Part shown: one piece after another, positions 36,341-45,402 of the stretch
How positions within the stretch are numbered: position 1 is the stretch's first letter
How the letters are laid out: each line of letters begins with the position of its first letter
NCBI GenBank assembly: GCA_012032555.1
Contig: JAAUSR010000033.1
Span: 1 to 51,672, forward strand
Direction of reading: 5' to 3'
Source: Thioploca sp.
Lineage (GTDB): Bacteria; Pseudomonadota; Gammaproteobacteria; Beggiatoales; Beggiatoaceae
Length of the DNA: 51,672 nt
Notes under the pieces: model-generated
Seen by the model: the letters and a program-made list of their open reading frames with translations, nothing else
Told to the model about the DNA's origin: nothing
Databases searched by the model: none
Made by a program: the position numbers and the translations under genes

Positions 36341-37000
36341 TTGCAAAAAACGATGAAAAAGCAACTCTCCTTTTCAAAAGTCAAATTTGACGAACTTAAT
36401 CAAATTGTCAAATTAATCGGTGTACCGGATATCTACGACACCAAATTTCAAGAGTGGTTTTCGTACCCTTATTCATTTGAAAACACAGAGTTACTTTTTT
36501 TAGAACGATTACTGAATCAACATAAATTGTACGTTTCAACGTATTCTGAAGAAGAGTTAAAAGCAAAATTGCTCGTTCCTATTCTCAATTCAGTCAATTT
36601 TATGTTTGCAGAAGTGAAAGATTGGTATGAACGTCCATTAAAAGCGGTTGTTAATCATGTTGCAATCGGAGGATATGTTGATTTTATGGTTGCTAAGGGA
36701 ATCAAAGAACCACAACGTCCTTATTTTTTTATTCAAGAGTTTAAAAAATCCAAGGCTGAGGTTGACCCCGAGGATCAATTATTGGCAGAGTTATTGGTGG
36801 CAATAACGTTAAATCAAACCACTATAATGCGCGGTGCTTATATTATTGGTAAAGCCTGGAATTTTGTTATTCTTGAAAAACAGACGAATGAGCAGTATAA
36901 ATATTATGTTTCCAAAATTTTTGATAATACGTGGCTTGCGGATTTGAAACAAATTTATATTAATTTGCAAGCAGTTAAACATCTCTATTGCCAAGATTAA
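36341..37000 (+). CDS. PD-(D/E)XK nuclease-like protein, unknown function (third of three)
   Basis: This 219-residue protein contains SEEELKAKLLVPILNSVNFM (acidic helix with Glu71/72), IGGYVDFMVAKG with Asp114, and YFFIQEFKKSK with Glu133 and Lys135; a helix with DQLLAELLVAI follows. The Asp-to-Glu distance is 19 residues. The N-terminal KLIGVPDIYDTKFQEWF is an extra segment. It is probably a PD-(D/E)XK fold protein of the kind often annotated hypothetical or DUF in filamentous bacteria. The start could also be the Met five codons downstream. Confidence 0.65.
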   Translation: MQKTMKKQLSFSKVKFDELNQIVKLIGVPDIYDTKFQEWFSYPYSFENTELLFLERLLNQHKLYVSTYSEEELKAKLLVPILNSVNFMFAEVKDWYERPLKAVVNHVAIGGYVDFMVAKGIKEPQRPYFFIQEFKKSKAEVDPEDQLLAELLVAITLNQTTIMRGAYIIGKAWNFVILEKQTNEQYKYYVSKIFDNTWLADLKQIYINLQAVKHLYCQD

Positions 37001-37044
37001 TTTTTGTAACAATGTCAGTTGCAATCACCGGTTAAATCGAGCTA

Positions 37045-37164
37045 ATGGCTAATCCAGATCGTCAAACTAGAGTCAATGCCATTAATGGGCTAAATGGTTA
37101 CACCAAACTACTGCAAATGATAACCCCTCTAGAGGTGAGTTATGATAACTTTGAAATTGGATAA
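37045..37164 (+). CDS. Possible 39-residue ORF overlapping the next small gene
   Basis: ATG 37045 opens a 39-residue frame (MANPDRQTRVNAINGLNGYT, then KLLQMITPLEVS) that overlaps the start of the 37142 gene by 23 bases. The N-terminal two thirds look protein-like; the last residues (YDNFEIG) are read in the overlap. No family is recognised and no strong ribosome binding site is seen. It could be the remnant of a longer gene. Confidence 0.25.
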   Translation: MANPDRQTRVNAINGLNGYTKLLQMITPLEVSYDNFEIG

Positions 37165-37339
37165 ATCTCTAACCGAAGTGTTTGAATGGCGTGAACAATC
37201 GCAATTAGTTTGTGAAGGGATGTCCACCGCTGAACGGATGAATTATATTCATCGAAAGGCACAAGCCTTCATGCAACGACATCATCTGAATTTGGTTACC
37301 ATGAATTCTCATACTAAAATTAATCACTATTCAACTTAA
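37142..37339 (+). CDS. Small hypothetical protein
   Basis: This 65-residue basic protein (TLKLDKSLTEVFEWREQSQL, then GMSTAERMNYIHRKAQAFMQ) is mostly helical. GAGGTGAG six bases before the ATG is a good ribosome binding site, which makes it more credible than the other small frames nearby. Its size and company (nuclease-like and antitoxin-like genes) are compatible with an antitoxin, but no known fold is evident. Confidence 0.4.
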   Translation: MITLKLDKSLTEVFEWREQSQLVCEGMSTAERMNYIHRKAQAFMQRHHLNLVTMNSHTKINHYST

Positions 37340-37515
37340 TGTGTGGTTATAAAATGCTCAACCAGAAGTGAATGAGCAATCGGTATCGCCAAGTACAGAG
37401 GAATAAAAGTGATGCAATCCGCACTGGCAAAACCACAGACACTGCTAGAATGACCTGAGCCTCAATCAACTCTGTTATCTCCAATAACCGTGATAATGGG
37501 GCATAATACTAACGA

Positions 37516-38391
37516 ATGGTTACCATGCGTATAAAAGATAAATATATCAGTCCCTTTACTGATTTTGGTTTTAAAAAGTTGTTTGGTACGGAACCTAACC
37601 AAGACCTACTCATTGATTTTCTCAATACCCTCTTGGGCAAAGAAACTGGAGAAATCGTCGAACTGACCTACTTGCCAACCGAACAATTACCAGCGCGTTT
37701 GGTTGATAGAAAAGCGATCTTTGATATTTACTGTGAAACCGCAATCGGTGAAAAATTCATTGTCGAGATTCAAAAAGCCAAACAAAACTACTTCAAAGAA
37801 CGTAGTATTTACTACTCGACGTTTCCAATTCAATCACAAGCCGAAAAAGGTGAATGGCAATTTCAACTGAATGCAGTTTACACCATTGGTATTTTAGATT
37901 TTGTCTTTGATGAAGACAAAAACGATGAACAAGTTTATCATCATGAAGTACAATTGTTTGATAAACAAACTCAACAAATCTTCTATGACAAACTAACTTA
38001 CATTTACCTAGAAATGCCCAAGTTCAACAAAACGGTAGTTGAGTTAGAAACACACTTTGATAAATGGTTATATATATTAAAAAATTTGGAAGATTTAACG
38101 ACTAGACCCAAACAACTGCAAGAAAAAATCTTTCAGAAGCTCTTTGAACAAGCCGAAATTGCGAACTATTCGGATGCGGAATATACTGAATACGAAGCCA
38201 GTTTAAAAGTCTATCGGGATTTGAAAAATGTCATTGATACCGCGTTTAGTGATGGTATCCAACAGGGGTTGGAGCAAGGAATTAAAGCAACAAGGTTAGA
38301 AAATGCCCGCAAAATGAAGCAGAAAAACTTTTCTGCTCAAGATATTGCGGATATCACCGGATTAAGCATTGAACAAATAAAATCCTTGTAA
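37516..38391 (+). CDS. Rpn-like PD-(D/E)XK nuclease family protein
   Basis: This 291-residue protein begins with YISPFTDFGFKKLFGTEPNQ and LLIDFLNTLL, the standard start of the PDDEXK-family transposase/Rpn group (PF12784-like), then has KAIFDIYCETAIGEKFIVEI with Asp70 and Glu84, and a Glu-rich C-terminal helix ending in a helix-turn-helix-like tail (MKQKNFSAQDIADITGLSIE). Rpn proteins are DNA endonucleases linked to recombination; many copies are spread as selfish-looking accessory genes in Beggiatoa and cyanobacteria. ATG 37525 is an alternative start. Confidence 0.85.
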   Translation: MVTMRIKDKYISPFTDFGFKKLFGTEPNQDLLIDFLNTLLGKETGEIVELTYLPTEQLPARLVDRKAIFDIYCETAIGEKFIVEIQKAKQNYFKERSIYYSTFPIQSQAEKGEWQFQLNAVYTIGILDFVFDEDKNDEQVYHHEVQLFDKQTQQIFYDKLTYIYLEMPKFNKTVVELETHFDKWLYILKNLEDLTTRPKQLQEKIFQKLFEQAEIANYSDAEYTEYEASLKVYRDLKNVIDTAFSDGIQQGLEQGIKATRLENARKMKQKNFSAQDIADITGLSIEQIKSL

Positions 38392-38458
38392 AGGTACCCT
38401 AGCAAGATGGGGTTTGAATTGAAAGTTGGTGCTACAATAATGATGCTAGTAGCCGGTT

Positions 38459-38629
38459 ATGGCACTTGCTCAGGGATTAACAATATTCGGTGTTGATATT
38501 GGTGGGTTAGCTGATCTAGCAAAACTGGGAGTAAATGGATTGCTTTGTCTAGTTAATAATCATGATGTTTTTAAGACCGCATTAAATATGAAGACTGCTA
38601 GTAAACAACATGCGCATCAATTTAAATAG
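38459..38629 (+). pseudogene. Glycosyltransferase (GT4) C-terminal remnant
   Basis: A 56-codon frame reads MALAQGLTIFGVDIGGLADL, then AKLGVNGLLC. This is the GT4 acceptor motif region (E-A-x-A-x-G-x-P-V-x-x-T-x-x-G-G) with the nucleotide-sugar-binding Glu and Pro lost. The rest of the domain is missing upstream. Together with the N-terminal scrap at 33175-33321 it suggests that a GT4 gene once spanned this place, or that two separate glycosyltransferase genes decayed. Confidence 0.55.
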
Positions 38630-38707
38630 AATTGAGTTTAATTAAAGGTGACATTTATAAGTTGTAAATATTAATAATTTTTCAAAATCTTATCGTTAAT
38701 TGATGAT

Positions 38708-40135
38708 ATGCTGATTAGTAACTTCTTAAAAAACAAAATTCTCTGGAAGAAATACATAGGAAAAATATTTTCATTTTTATTAATTCCGCTATCTATTATA
38801 ATATGTCTGGTTTTCCTAGAATTCATTCTAAGTAAAACAACCCTTTTAGATGAAAAGAATATTCCAGGTGCTGCTTATATACCTGAAAAATTTAAAATTA
38901 TTAATGCAGAAATAATGGCACCAAACTATAAGATAGCTGGCAAAAACAAGTACTATTTTAATGATATTCCACGTCTATATGCAAAAAAAGAAGGAGTAAT
39001 TCGCCTTGCAGTGTTAGGAGATTCATTTATATGGGGAGATGGTGTTCCTTATGATACGATTTGGAGTCACAAATTAGAGAAGAAACTTACTGAAAAATAT
39101 GAAAATATAGAAGTATTGAGTTGGGGGCGAATGGGATGGTCAACCAAACGTCAATTAACATTTCTAAAAGAAGAGGGAATAAAATATAACATTGATTTTC
39201 TAATGGTAGGATTTGTGACTAATGATCCTGATTTAGGAGATACTCCACGTCTTAAGTCATTTAATACTGAGAAATATTTTGAAAAAATTATGATATTAAA
39301 GTTCATAAAAAAACACTTTCCATTATTAACTCACTTCGTAAGTGTCCATGTAGATAAATTAATAGAAAAATATTCTGACGAATATGGTGGATATCTTGAT
39401 TGGGAAGATAAACTCTATTCAGAAGAAAATCTTAATGCTTATAAACAGGTTTTATCTGAACTTTTGAAGTTTTGCTCAATCCACAACATTAATATTATTT
39501 TTGTGCTTACTCCAACTAACTATCATAAACTCTTTAAAGAAAGATATAACAAAATTATACCTATACTTCAATCACTAAAAATTCATTATTTAAACTTATA
39601 CCCTCCGGTTTACAAACAATTAAATAGGTATAATCTCCGACAATTATCGGCAAATCCAGCTAATGAACATCCTGGAGAATTGCTAACTTCTGTGTATGCA
39701 GAAGAGGTATTTAAGTATATAACTCATCCCAAACCAGAAAATTTATTTCTTTCTAGAAAAAAATTACTTCTTAGAAAATCTACCTCAACATCTCAGTATA
39801 TAAGCGGTGATGAGTTTTTAAAAGGTATTTCACCATCTGATATGAATAGACAATATCTATTTGGTTTAATGTATTATGATAATAGTCAAGGCAGTGCTAA
39901 ACAAGATTTAGCAGAGGCTGCTCAATGGTTTCATAAAGCTGCCGAACAAGGATTAGCAGAAGCACAGTACCAATTGGGAAAAATGTATCATCATGGAAAA
40001 GGTGTTTCTCAAGATCTTATTCAAGCGACTAAGTGGTACTGTAAAGCTCTAAAAAAAGGATTTATACCAGCACAATCTCAAGTAGAGCAAATTTACCCCA
40101 AAATCTGCCAAGAGCTATACTGGGAATCTCCATAA
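38708..40135 (+). CDS. SGNH-hydrolase-like protein with C-terminal Sel1 repeats
   Basis: This 475-residue protein has one N-terminal membrane helix (FSFLLIPLSIIICLVFLEFI, about 21-40) and an SGNH/GDSL-like domain with LAVLGDSFIWGDGV (putative nucleophile Ser106) and a late NEHPG block that could supply the catalytic His. It ends with Sel1-type repeats (DLAEAAQWFHKAAEQGLAEA, QYQLGKMYHHGKGVSQD). Inner-membrane anchored SGNH proteins in polysaccharide clusters often add or remove O-acetyl groups. The fusion to Sel1 repeats, normally protein-interaction modules, is unusual. It is the first intact gene of the glycan cluster. Confidence 0.75.
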   Translation: MLISNFLKNKILWKKYIGKIFSFLLIPLSIIICLVFLEFILSKTTLLDEKNIPGAAYIPEKFKIINAEIMAPNYKIAGKNKYYFNDIPRLYAKKEGVIRLAVLGDSFIWGDGVPYDTIWSHKLEKKLTEKYENIEVLSWGRMGWSTKRQLTFLKEEGIKYNIDFLMVGFVTNDPDLGDTPRLKSFNTEKYFEKIMILKFIKKHFPLLTHFVSVHVDKLIEKYSDEYGGYLDWEDKLYSEENLNAYKQVLSELLKFCSIHNINIIFVLTPTNYHKLFKERYNKIIPILQSLKIHYLNLYPPVYKQLNRYNLRQLSANPANEHPGELLTSVYAEEVFKYITHPKPENLFLSRKKLLLRKSTSTSQYISGDEFLKGISPSDMNRQYLFGLMYYDNSQGSAKQDLAEAAQWFHKAAEQGLAEAQYQLGKMYHHGKGVSQDLIQATKWYCKALKKGFIPAQSQVEQIYPKICQELYWESP

Positions 40136-40271
40136 AAAGTGAATCAGGTATTATTTTAAATAAATCCTGTTAATCTAGAATGATAACAACGTCTATTGTA
40201 TCCCTCTGGCAAATAGTCTAAATAAAAAATCTTGAAAGATAACTAAAGTCATTAATTTTAGTATATTAATT

Positions 40272-42398
40272 ATGGATAATATAATTTATATAAATAATAT
40301 AGAAATAATCCTGTTAGGATTAGCTTTAGGTGTAGTATTTTTTATAGCCTTCAAGCATTCAAAATCTATTAAAATAAGTGGAATACTAAGTATTTCTTTA
40401 ATCCCACCATTATATTTATCAGTAGAAGGAACCACTCAGTTTTTAACTGTTGATGCTACATATATCATTTTAGAAGTTATTGATATTCAACACTCAGATA
40501 TGGGACAGTGGTATCAGACTGCTAATCGAACCTCTGACCTCATCATAGGTATTATAATTCATCTAATTAAAAAATATACTTATTTTGGAATAGCCATGAA
40601 TCTAGATGAGTTAAAAATGCTTGCTAAGGCACTCCACTGGTTCTTTGGTTTTTTGCTTATTGTTATAATATACGAACTAATTAATATACATTATATTACT
40701 AAAAAACAGAAAAATTTTTATTTTATTCTCTATTTTTACTCTGCATTGTTACTGCCAACTAATATTCTTGCTATTAAAATTTTCAATTATGATTTGCTTT
40801 CTATGCTTCTTGGTACATTGACAGTGGTGTTAGGTTTGATAGCCCTTAAGTTAGAAAGTAGTCGACATGCATTGGTAAGTATTGTAGTAGGTATGTTAGC
40901 TGCCCAAGAGAAATTGATTGCTTCACCTATTTTGTTGGTCTCATTGGTTATTTTTACTTATATAAAACTTAATAAATCTCCAAATATTAATTATAAAACT
41001 TCTTTGTATTATACCTTCTACGCCATTTTTATCGCTTTTTTGACCAGTTTAACTACGTTTTTGATTGTTACTATGGTAGCTAGAGAAGGTTATATTCCTA
41101 GACTAGATTTTTCTAGTTTAGTTTTCCCAATAGTTTCATATTTAGGTCCGCTAATTGGAGTATATAAAGCGATTGTAGGTGATGCTTTTGTAGCCTATGG
41201 CAATATTTCCAGAATTAACCAGGTGTTTTTTACCGGCATATTCATAAGTTTGGTTTCTTTTCTCTTAGCTAAAAACAAGTCAGAAATAACAACCATATTT
41301 TTTTCAAGAACCAATTTTAGATGGGTAACAATTAGTGTAGTTTTATTAGTATTTATAACGGGATTTACCGGAATGTACTTGGTAACAAAAATATTTATGC
41401 ATCCCTACTCTCCTATTTCACCTAATGATTATTTTCCTCCTTATGTATTTAATCATATTATCAGACATTTTGGTGTCCATAGTTTGCTTGAACATAAAGT
41501 TTACTATATAGGGCATGCCTATGCCATTTTCGTAACTGCCTTCCCTTTAGTCTATCTTCTCATGTTGTTTTTTATTTTTATCTTTGATAAAAGAGACTCA
41601 AAAGAGATATTACTAGACTGGCAAATTGTCTTTTTGCTAGCGATTTTCATGCCTTTTCTTTATGCCATAACTAATACCCCAGTATCTCATAAATATTTTA
41701 ATGTATTTTTGTTTTTGACAATTTTGGTTGTTGGACTAGAATTTAGCAGAGTTTCTACTCAGTTTGATAATTTTAAAAAATGGGGATTAGTTGTTATATT
41801 TTCTATGGCATTGCTTATTGAAGTGTTACCTTTTCGACCAATTTTTTCTGCTTTTAGATCTTTAAGTAACTGGCGTGAATACAAGGAATATCCTTCTTTT
41901 GGGGAAAGAGAAGGATGGATGGGCTGGGGAGAAGAGCTATTTTTAGCGGGTAAGAAACTAGAGAAAATGATATCAATGGGCCAAATTAAACCTGATAAAA
42001 TTCATCTTTATCATCTTTATCCAGGAGAATGGATTAATTCTAGCCGAATTAAAGTTTATAACTATTGGAATAACAACATTGAACCTAGAGATTTCAGAAA
42101 AACTGATTATGTTGTTATTAATGCTAATAACGTTATTTATGGTTTAGTTAAAGGAATCGAACAAATAAAACCGGTTTTTACGATTTCTAATCGTGGCTAT
42201 ACTTATGCATGGGTATATAGAGGTGATCAACTTAATAATAAGCGTGTTATTTTTGAGCTACTTTGTAAAAAAATGTTTTCACTAGATGAATTAGAAAATA
42301 GTCGAGATTTGCAAGACGGCCCGTTGAAATCTACCAAAATATGGTACGATAATTGTGTTCCCAAATTAAGAAATTCAAATGAAGAAACAGAACAATGA
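40272..42398 (+). CDS. Polytopic membrane protein, possibly a GT-C-type glycosyltransferase
   Basis: This 708-residue protein has about ten or more predicted membrane helices over residues 5-540 (for example IEIILLGLALGVVFFIAF, FFGFLLIVIIYELI, ISVVLLVFITGFTGMYLV) followed by a soluble tail of about 170 residues (WREYKEYPSFGEREGWMGWG onward). Such a layout is shared by GT-C mannosyl/arabinosyltransferases and O-antigen-type membrane enzymes, but I cannot see the usual DD or DE motif in the first loop (VDATYIILEVIDIQHSD has acidic residues that could serve). Function open. Its stop lies 20 bases inside the following methyltransferase gene. Confidence 0.7.
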   Translation: MDNIIYINNIEIILLGLALGVVFFIAFKHSKSIKISGILSISLIPPLYLSVEGTTQFLTVDATYIILEVIDIQHSDMGQWYQTANRTSDLIIGIIIHLIKKYTYFGIAMNLDELKMLAKALHWFFGFLLIVIIYELINIHYITKKQKNFYFILYFYSALLLPTNILAIKIFNYDLLSMLLGTLTVVLGLIALKLESSRHALVSIVVGMLAAQEKLIASPILLVSLVIFTYIKLNKSPNINYKTSLYYTFYAIFIAFLTSLTTFLIVTMVAREGYIPRLDFSSLVFPIVSYLGPLIGVYKAIVGDAFVAYGNISRINQVFFTGIFISLVSFLLAKNKSEITTIFFSRTNFRWVTISVVLLVFITGFTGMYLVTKIFMHPYSPISPNDYFPPYVFNHIIRHFGVHSLLEHKVYYIGHAYAIFVTAFPLVYLLMLFFIFIFDKRDSKEILLDWQIVFLLAIFMPFLYAITNTPVSHKYFNVFLFLTILVVGLEFSRVSTQFDNFKKWGLVVIFSMALLIEVLPFRPIFSAFRSLSNWREYKEYPSFGEREGWMGWGEELFLAGKKLEKMISMGQIKPDKIHLYHLYPGEWINSSRIKVYNYWNNNIEPRDFRKTDYVVINANNVIYGLVKGIEQIKPVFTISNRGYTYAWVYRGDQLNNKRVIFELLCKKMFSLDELENSRDLQDGPLKSTKIWYDNCVPKLRNSNEETEQ

Positions 42399-43128
42399 TA
42401 AGACTCAAGAATTATTAAGCGTATTGTTTGGAACCTTAAAAGAATTGGGTTACGAGATAACCAAAGAATTTAATATCTTAGATTTTGGTTGTAGAAATGG
42501 AGACTATGTCAAAGCACTAAGGAAAGATGGCTTTAAAGCTTACGGATGTGACCTTGCTTTTAAAGAAGGTTCTTACGTTGATTTTCTGGAAAAGGAAAAA
42601 TTAATTCGATTAATAGATTCTAAACCTTACCGATTGCCATTTGATGATAATTTTTTTGATTTGGTTTTTAGCCATACTGTTTTTGAACATGTTCAAAATT
42701 ATTCAGAAACCTTATCTGAAATAAATCGAGTACTTAAACCAGGAGGTACTAGTTTACATATATTTCCATCCCGTTACCGTTTTATTGAATCTCATGTTTA
42801 TGTTCCACTTGCTAGCATAATTCAGCAATATGGATGGTTAATGTTATGGGCAAAATTAGGAATTAGAAATGAACATCAAAAGGGAATGTCAGCCCAACAG
42901 ATAGCATCTAACAACTACAACTATTTAAAAAATCACACCACTTACTATACTAATTTCCAAATAATTTCATATGTTAGGGAAAATTTTAATGAGTTTAAAT
43001 TTTGTGAATTAATAGCCGCTAAATATTCTAGGATGGGTGGTTGGTACTTTATTTTAAAACGATTACCATTTGCCTCTCAATTTATAAACACTTTCTATAC
43101 TAAAATTTTATTCTTTAAAAAAAAATGA
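42379..43128 (+). CDS. Class I SAM-dependent methyltransferase
   Basis: This 249-residue protein has motif I ILDFGCRNGDYVKALRKDGF (residues about 33-52), YGCDLAFKEG, and FDLVFSHTVFEHVQNYSETL followed by INRVLKPGGTSLHIFPSRYR. It resembles small-molecule or glycan methyltransferases with a C-terminal hydrophobic tail. The start overlaps the membrane-protein gene by 20 bases, and the stop overlaps the next glycosyltransferase ATG by four bases, so these genes are translated as a unit. The substrate is unknown. Confidence 0.8.
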   Translation: MKKQNNDKTQELLSVLFGTLKELGYEITKEFNILDFGCRNGDYVKALRKDGFKAYGCDLAFKEGSYVDFLEKEKLIRLIDSKPYRLPFDDNFFDLVFSHTVFEHVQNYSETLSEINRVLKPGGTSLHIFPSRYRFIESHVYVPLASIIQQYGWLMLWAKLGIRNEHQKGMSAQQIASNNYNYLKNHTTYYTNFQIISYVRENFNEFKFCELIAAKYSRMGGWYFILKRLPFASQFINTFYTKILFFKKK

Positions 43129-44267
43129 ATAATACGAAACCAATTAGCGTGGCCTATGTGATTGATAATTTTGCTAAGGGTGGAGCTCAAACAGCACTCA
43201 TTCATCTAGTTAGATACTTGTCTAAAAAAAACTATAAGCAACGGATTTACGTTTTAAATAATATTGTACATCCGGATAATAATAAATTTTTACTGGAATG
43301 TGCTAATGTGGAGATTAGAATTATTGGAAAAGTACAATTACTTGTTGGTATTGGTTTAATTCGTATTTTATGTGATTTTATAAGTTGGAAACCTACAATC
43401 GTGTTAACTATGCTATTTTATAGTGACATTTTAGGTAGAATAATAGCTAAGATTGCAAACATCCCTATTATTGTTTCTTCAATTAGGGCTAAAAATATTG
43501 ATAAAGCAAAATGGCAATTCTTCTTAGATAAAATAACTGTATGGTGTGCAGATAGAATTATTTTTAACAGCCGACAAGTCATGCCTTTTGCAATAAAATA
43601 TGAGGGGGTTCAAGAAAAACAGGTGGTATACATTCCGAATGGTGTGAATATCAAATTGGATAAATCCAAATATAATCGTTTTAAAAAACGTGAAGAGTTA
43701 GGTATTTCAAATAATACGTTGGTTCTTGGTTCTATTGGTCGTTTGAGACCACAAAAAGGGTTTTATTATTTATTAGAATCTATTAATTTACTTAGTAAAG
43801 AATTTTCTAATTTATTATTACTTATTATTGGTTCAGGCCCTTTATTAAAAGATCTCCAGATAGTAGTAACAGAAATAAACCTATCTGATAAAGTAAGTTT
43901 TCTGGGGGAACGTACTGACATAGCTGAATTATTATTTTGTATGGATATTTATGTTCAAGCTTCGCTTTTTGAAGGAATGTCTAATACCGTTATGGAGGCC
44001 ATGGCAATGGGGATACCAGTAATTGCAACTTCAGTAGATGGGACAATTCAATTAATTGAAGAAGGTAAAACCGGGTGGCTGGTAGAACCAAAAAATTCAA
44101 CAATGTTGGCAGAAAAAATCTCTTATGTGCTCAAACATCCTAACCAAGCTAAAGGAGTAGGTATTGCTGCTGCTAAAAAAATGGCTCAGGATTTCTCTAT
44201 CGAGAAAATGGGAGAATCCTACGACACATTATTTCGTGAGCTTGTTTCGGATAAGCTAATTACATAA
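43125..44267 (+). CDS. Glycosyltransferase family 4
   Basis: This 380-residue GT-B enzyme has the N-terminal acceptor domain (SVAYVIDNFAKGGAQTALIH), the linker VVYIPNGVN, donor-domain start LGSIGRLRPQKGFYYLLESI, and the nucleotide-sugar motif EGMSNTVMEAMAMGIPVIAT. The E-x7-E pair typical of GT4 is present. It should transfer a hexose from a nucleotide sugar to a lipid-linked glycan at the inner membrane. Its ATG overlaps the methyltransferase stop (ATGA). Confidence 0.9.
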   Translation: MNNTKPISVAYVIDNFAKGGAQTALIHLVRYLSKKNYKQRIYVLNNIVHPDNNKFLLECANVEIRIIGKVQLLVGIGLIRILCDFISWKPTIVLTMLFYSDILGRIIAKIANIPIIVSSIRAKNIDKAKWQFFLDKITVWCADRIIFNSRQVMPFAIKYEGVQEKQVVYIPNGVNIKLDKSKYNRFKKREELGISNNTLVLGSIGRLRPQKGFYYLLESINLLSKEFSNLLLLIIGSGPLLKDLQIVVTEINLSDKVSFLGERTDIAELLFCMDIYVQASLFEGMSNTVMEAMAMGIPVIATSVDGTIQLIEEGKTGWLVEPKNSTMLAEKISYVLKHPNQAKGVGIAAAKKMAQDFSIEKMGESYDTLFRELVSDKLIT

Positions 44268-44281
44268 AAAATATTACTATA

Positions 44282-45390
44282 ATGAAAATTCTCTTTCATA
44301 TTTACGGATTAGGTGCCGGTGGAGCAGAACGCCAACTGACTTATTTAGTAAAAGGGTTACATGAAAGGGGCTTAGAACCACATATATTAGTATTGTCTGA
44401 AGGCGGACCTTTTTGGGAAGAATTAAAAGCGTGGGGAAAGTGTCCGCTTATTAGCTTAAATTGGCGAGGAAAAATGGACTTTTCCGTTATCTTTAAGATG
44501 GCTCGTTATGTAAGAGAAAACCAAATTGATTTAATTCAAGGTTGGTTATCACCAACTAATAGTTATGCAGCAATTGCAGCTATGTTGACTAAGCGGGTAG
44601 CTGTAATGGGAATACGTAATTCTAAAGAAGAGGAAGAATATGGTTTTGGACCCTGGTTATATGTGCGAATTGACAAAATATTTGCACATTTTCCAGTTGT
44701 AAAAACAGTTGTTTGTAATTCATATCAAGGACAAAAGTATTATTTACACTTAGGATATCCACAAAAAAACTATATGTTATTCCCAATGGCATTTCTATTC
44801 CCATTGGGATAGATTGGCCCATACCATTAGCGCATAAGCCACCCTGGCACATTGGAATTATTGCCTGTTTACGTCCGATGAAAGACCATGTTTCCTTATT
44901 AGAGGCAATCGCTAAATTAGTAAAAAAAGGTAAAGCAGTTGTATTGCATATTTATGGAGATGGTTCAAATGCTTATCGTCGTACCTTAGAGCAACAAGTT
45001 GATGATTTGGATATCCGTAACCAAGTATATTGGCATGGGCATACTAATCAAATATGGGAAGCACTTAAAAACATTGATATTTTAGTATCTTCTTCTGCTC
45101 ATAGTGAAGGTACTTCAAATTCTTTGTTGGAGGGTATGGTAGCGGGTAGAGTAATTATATCTACTAATATAGGTGATGCGAGACGCATATTAATCGAAAA
45201 AACTGAATGTGGTTATTTAATACCTCCTAAAAATGTAGATTCTCTTACACAAACCATTGAAACTGTACTGGAACAACCACAAAATGCACTGAGATTAGCA
45301 CAAAATGCTCAACAGGTTGTAAAAAAGTATTACCATGTTTCTACTATGGTAGAAACGTATATAGATTTATATCAAAAGGTTCTTAGTTAA
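44282..45390 (+). CDS. Glycosyltransferase family 4 (one frame break)
   Basis: Two frames (to 44812, and an open reading through 44878 to 45390) join to 369 residues when one A is added to the A7 run at 44763-44769. The joined text then reads LYVIPNGISIPIGIDWPIPL, followed by WHIGIIACLRPMKDH, just what a GT4 needs at the domain linker. The N-terminus is LFHIYGLGAGGAERQLTYLV; the donor motif is EGTSNSLLEGMVAGRVIIST. The gene follows the other GT4 by 14 bases. The break is most likely a sequencing error, because both halves are otherwise well preserved. Confidence 0.85.
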
Positions 45391-45402
45391 GGTTCTTAGT
45401 TA

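Noticed and set aside
37340-37515. A reading MQSALAKPQTLLE-stop-PEPQSTLLSPITVIMG upstream of the Rpn-like gene
   Set aside because: It needs a TGA to be ignored and matches no family that I recognise; probably a decayed scrap, too weak to annotate.
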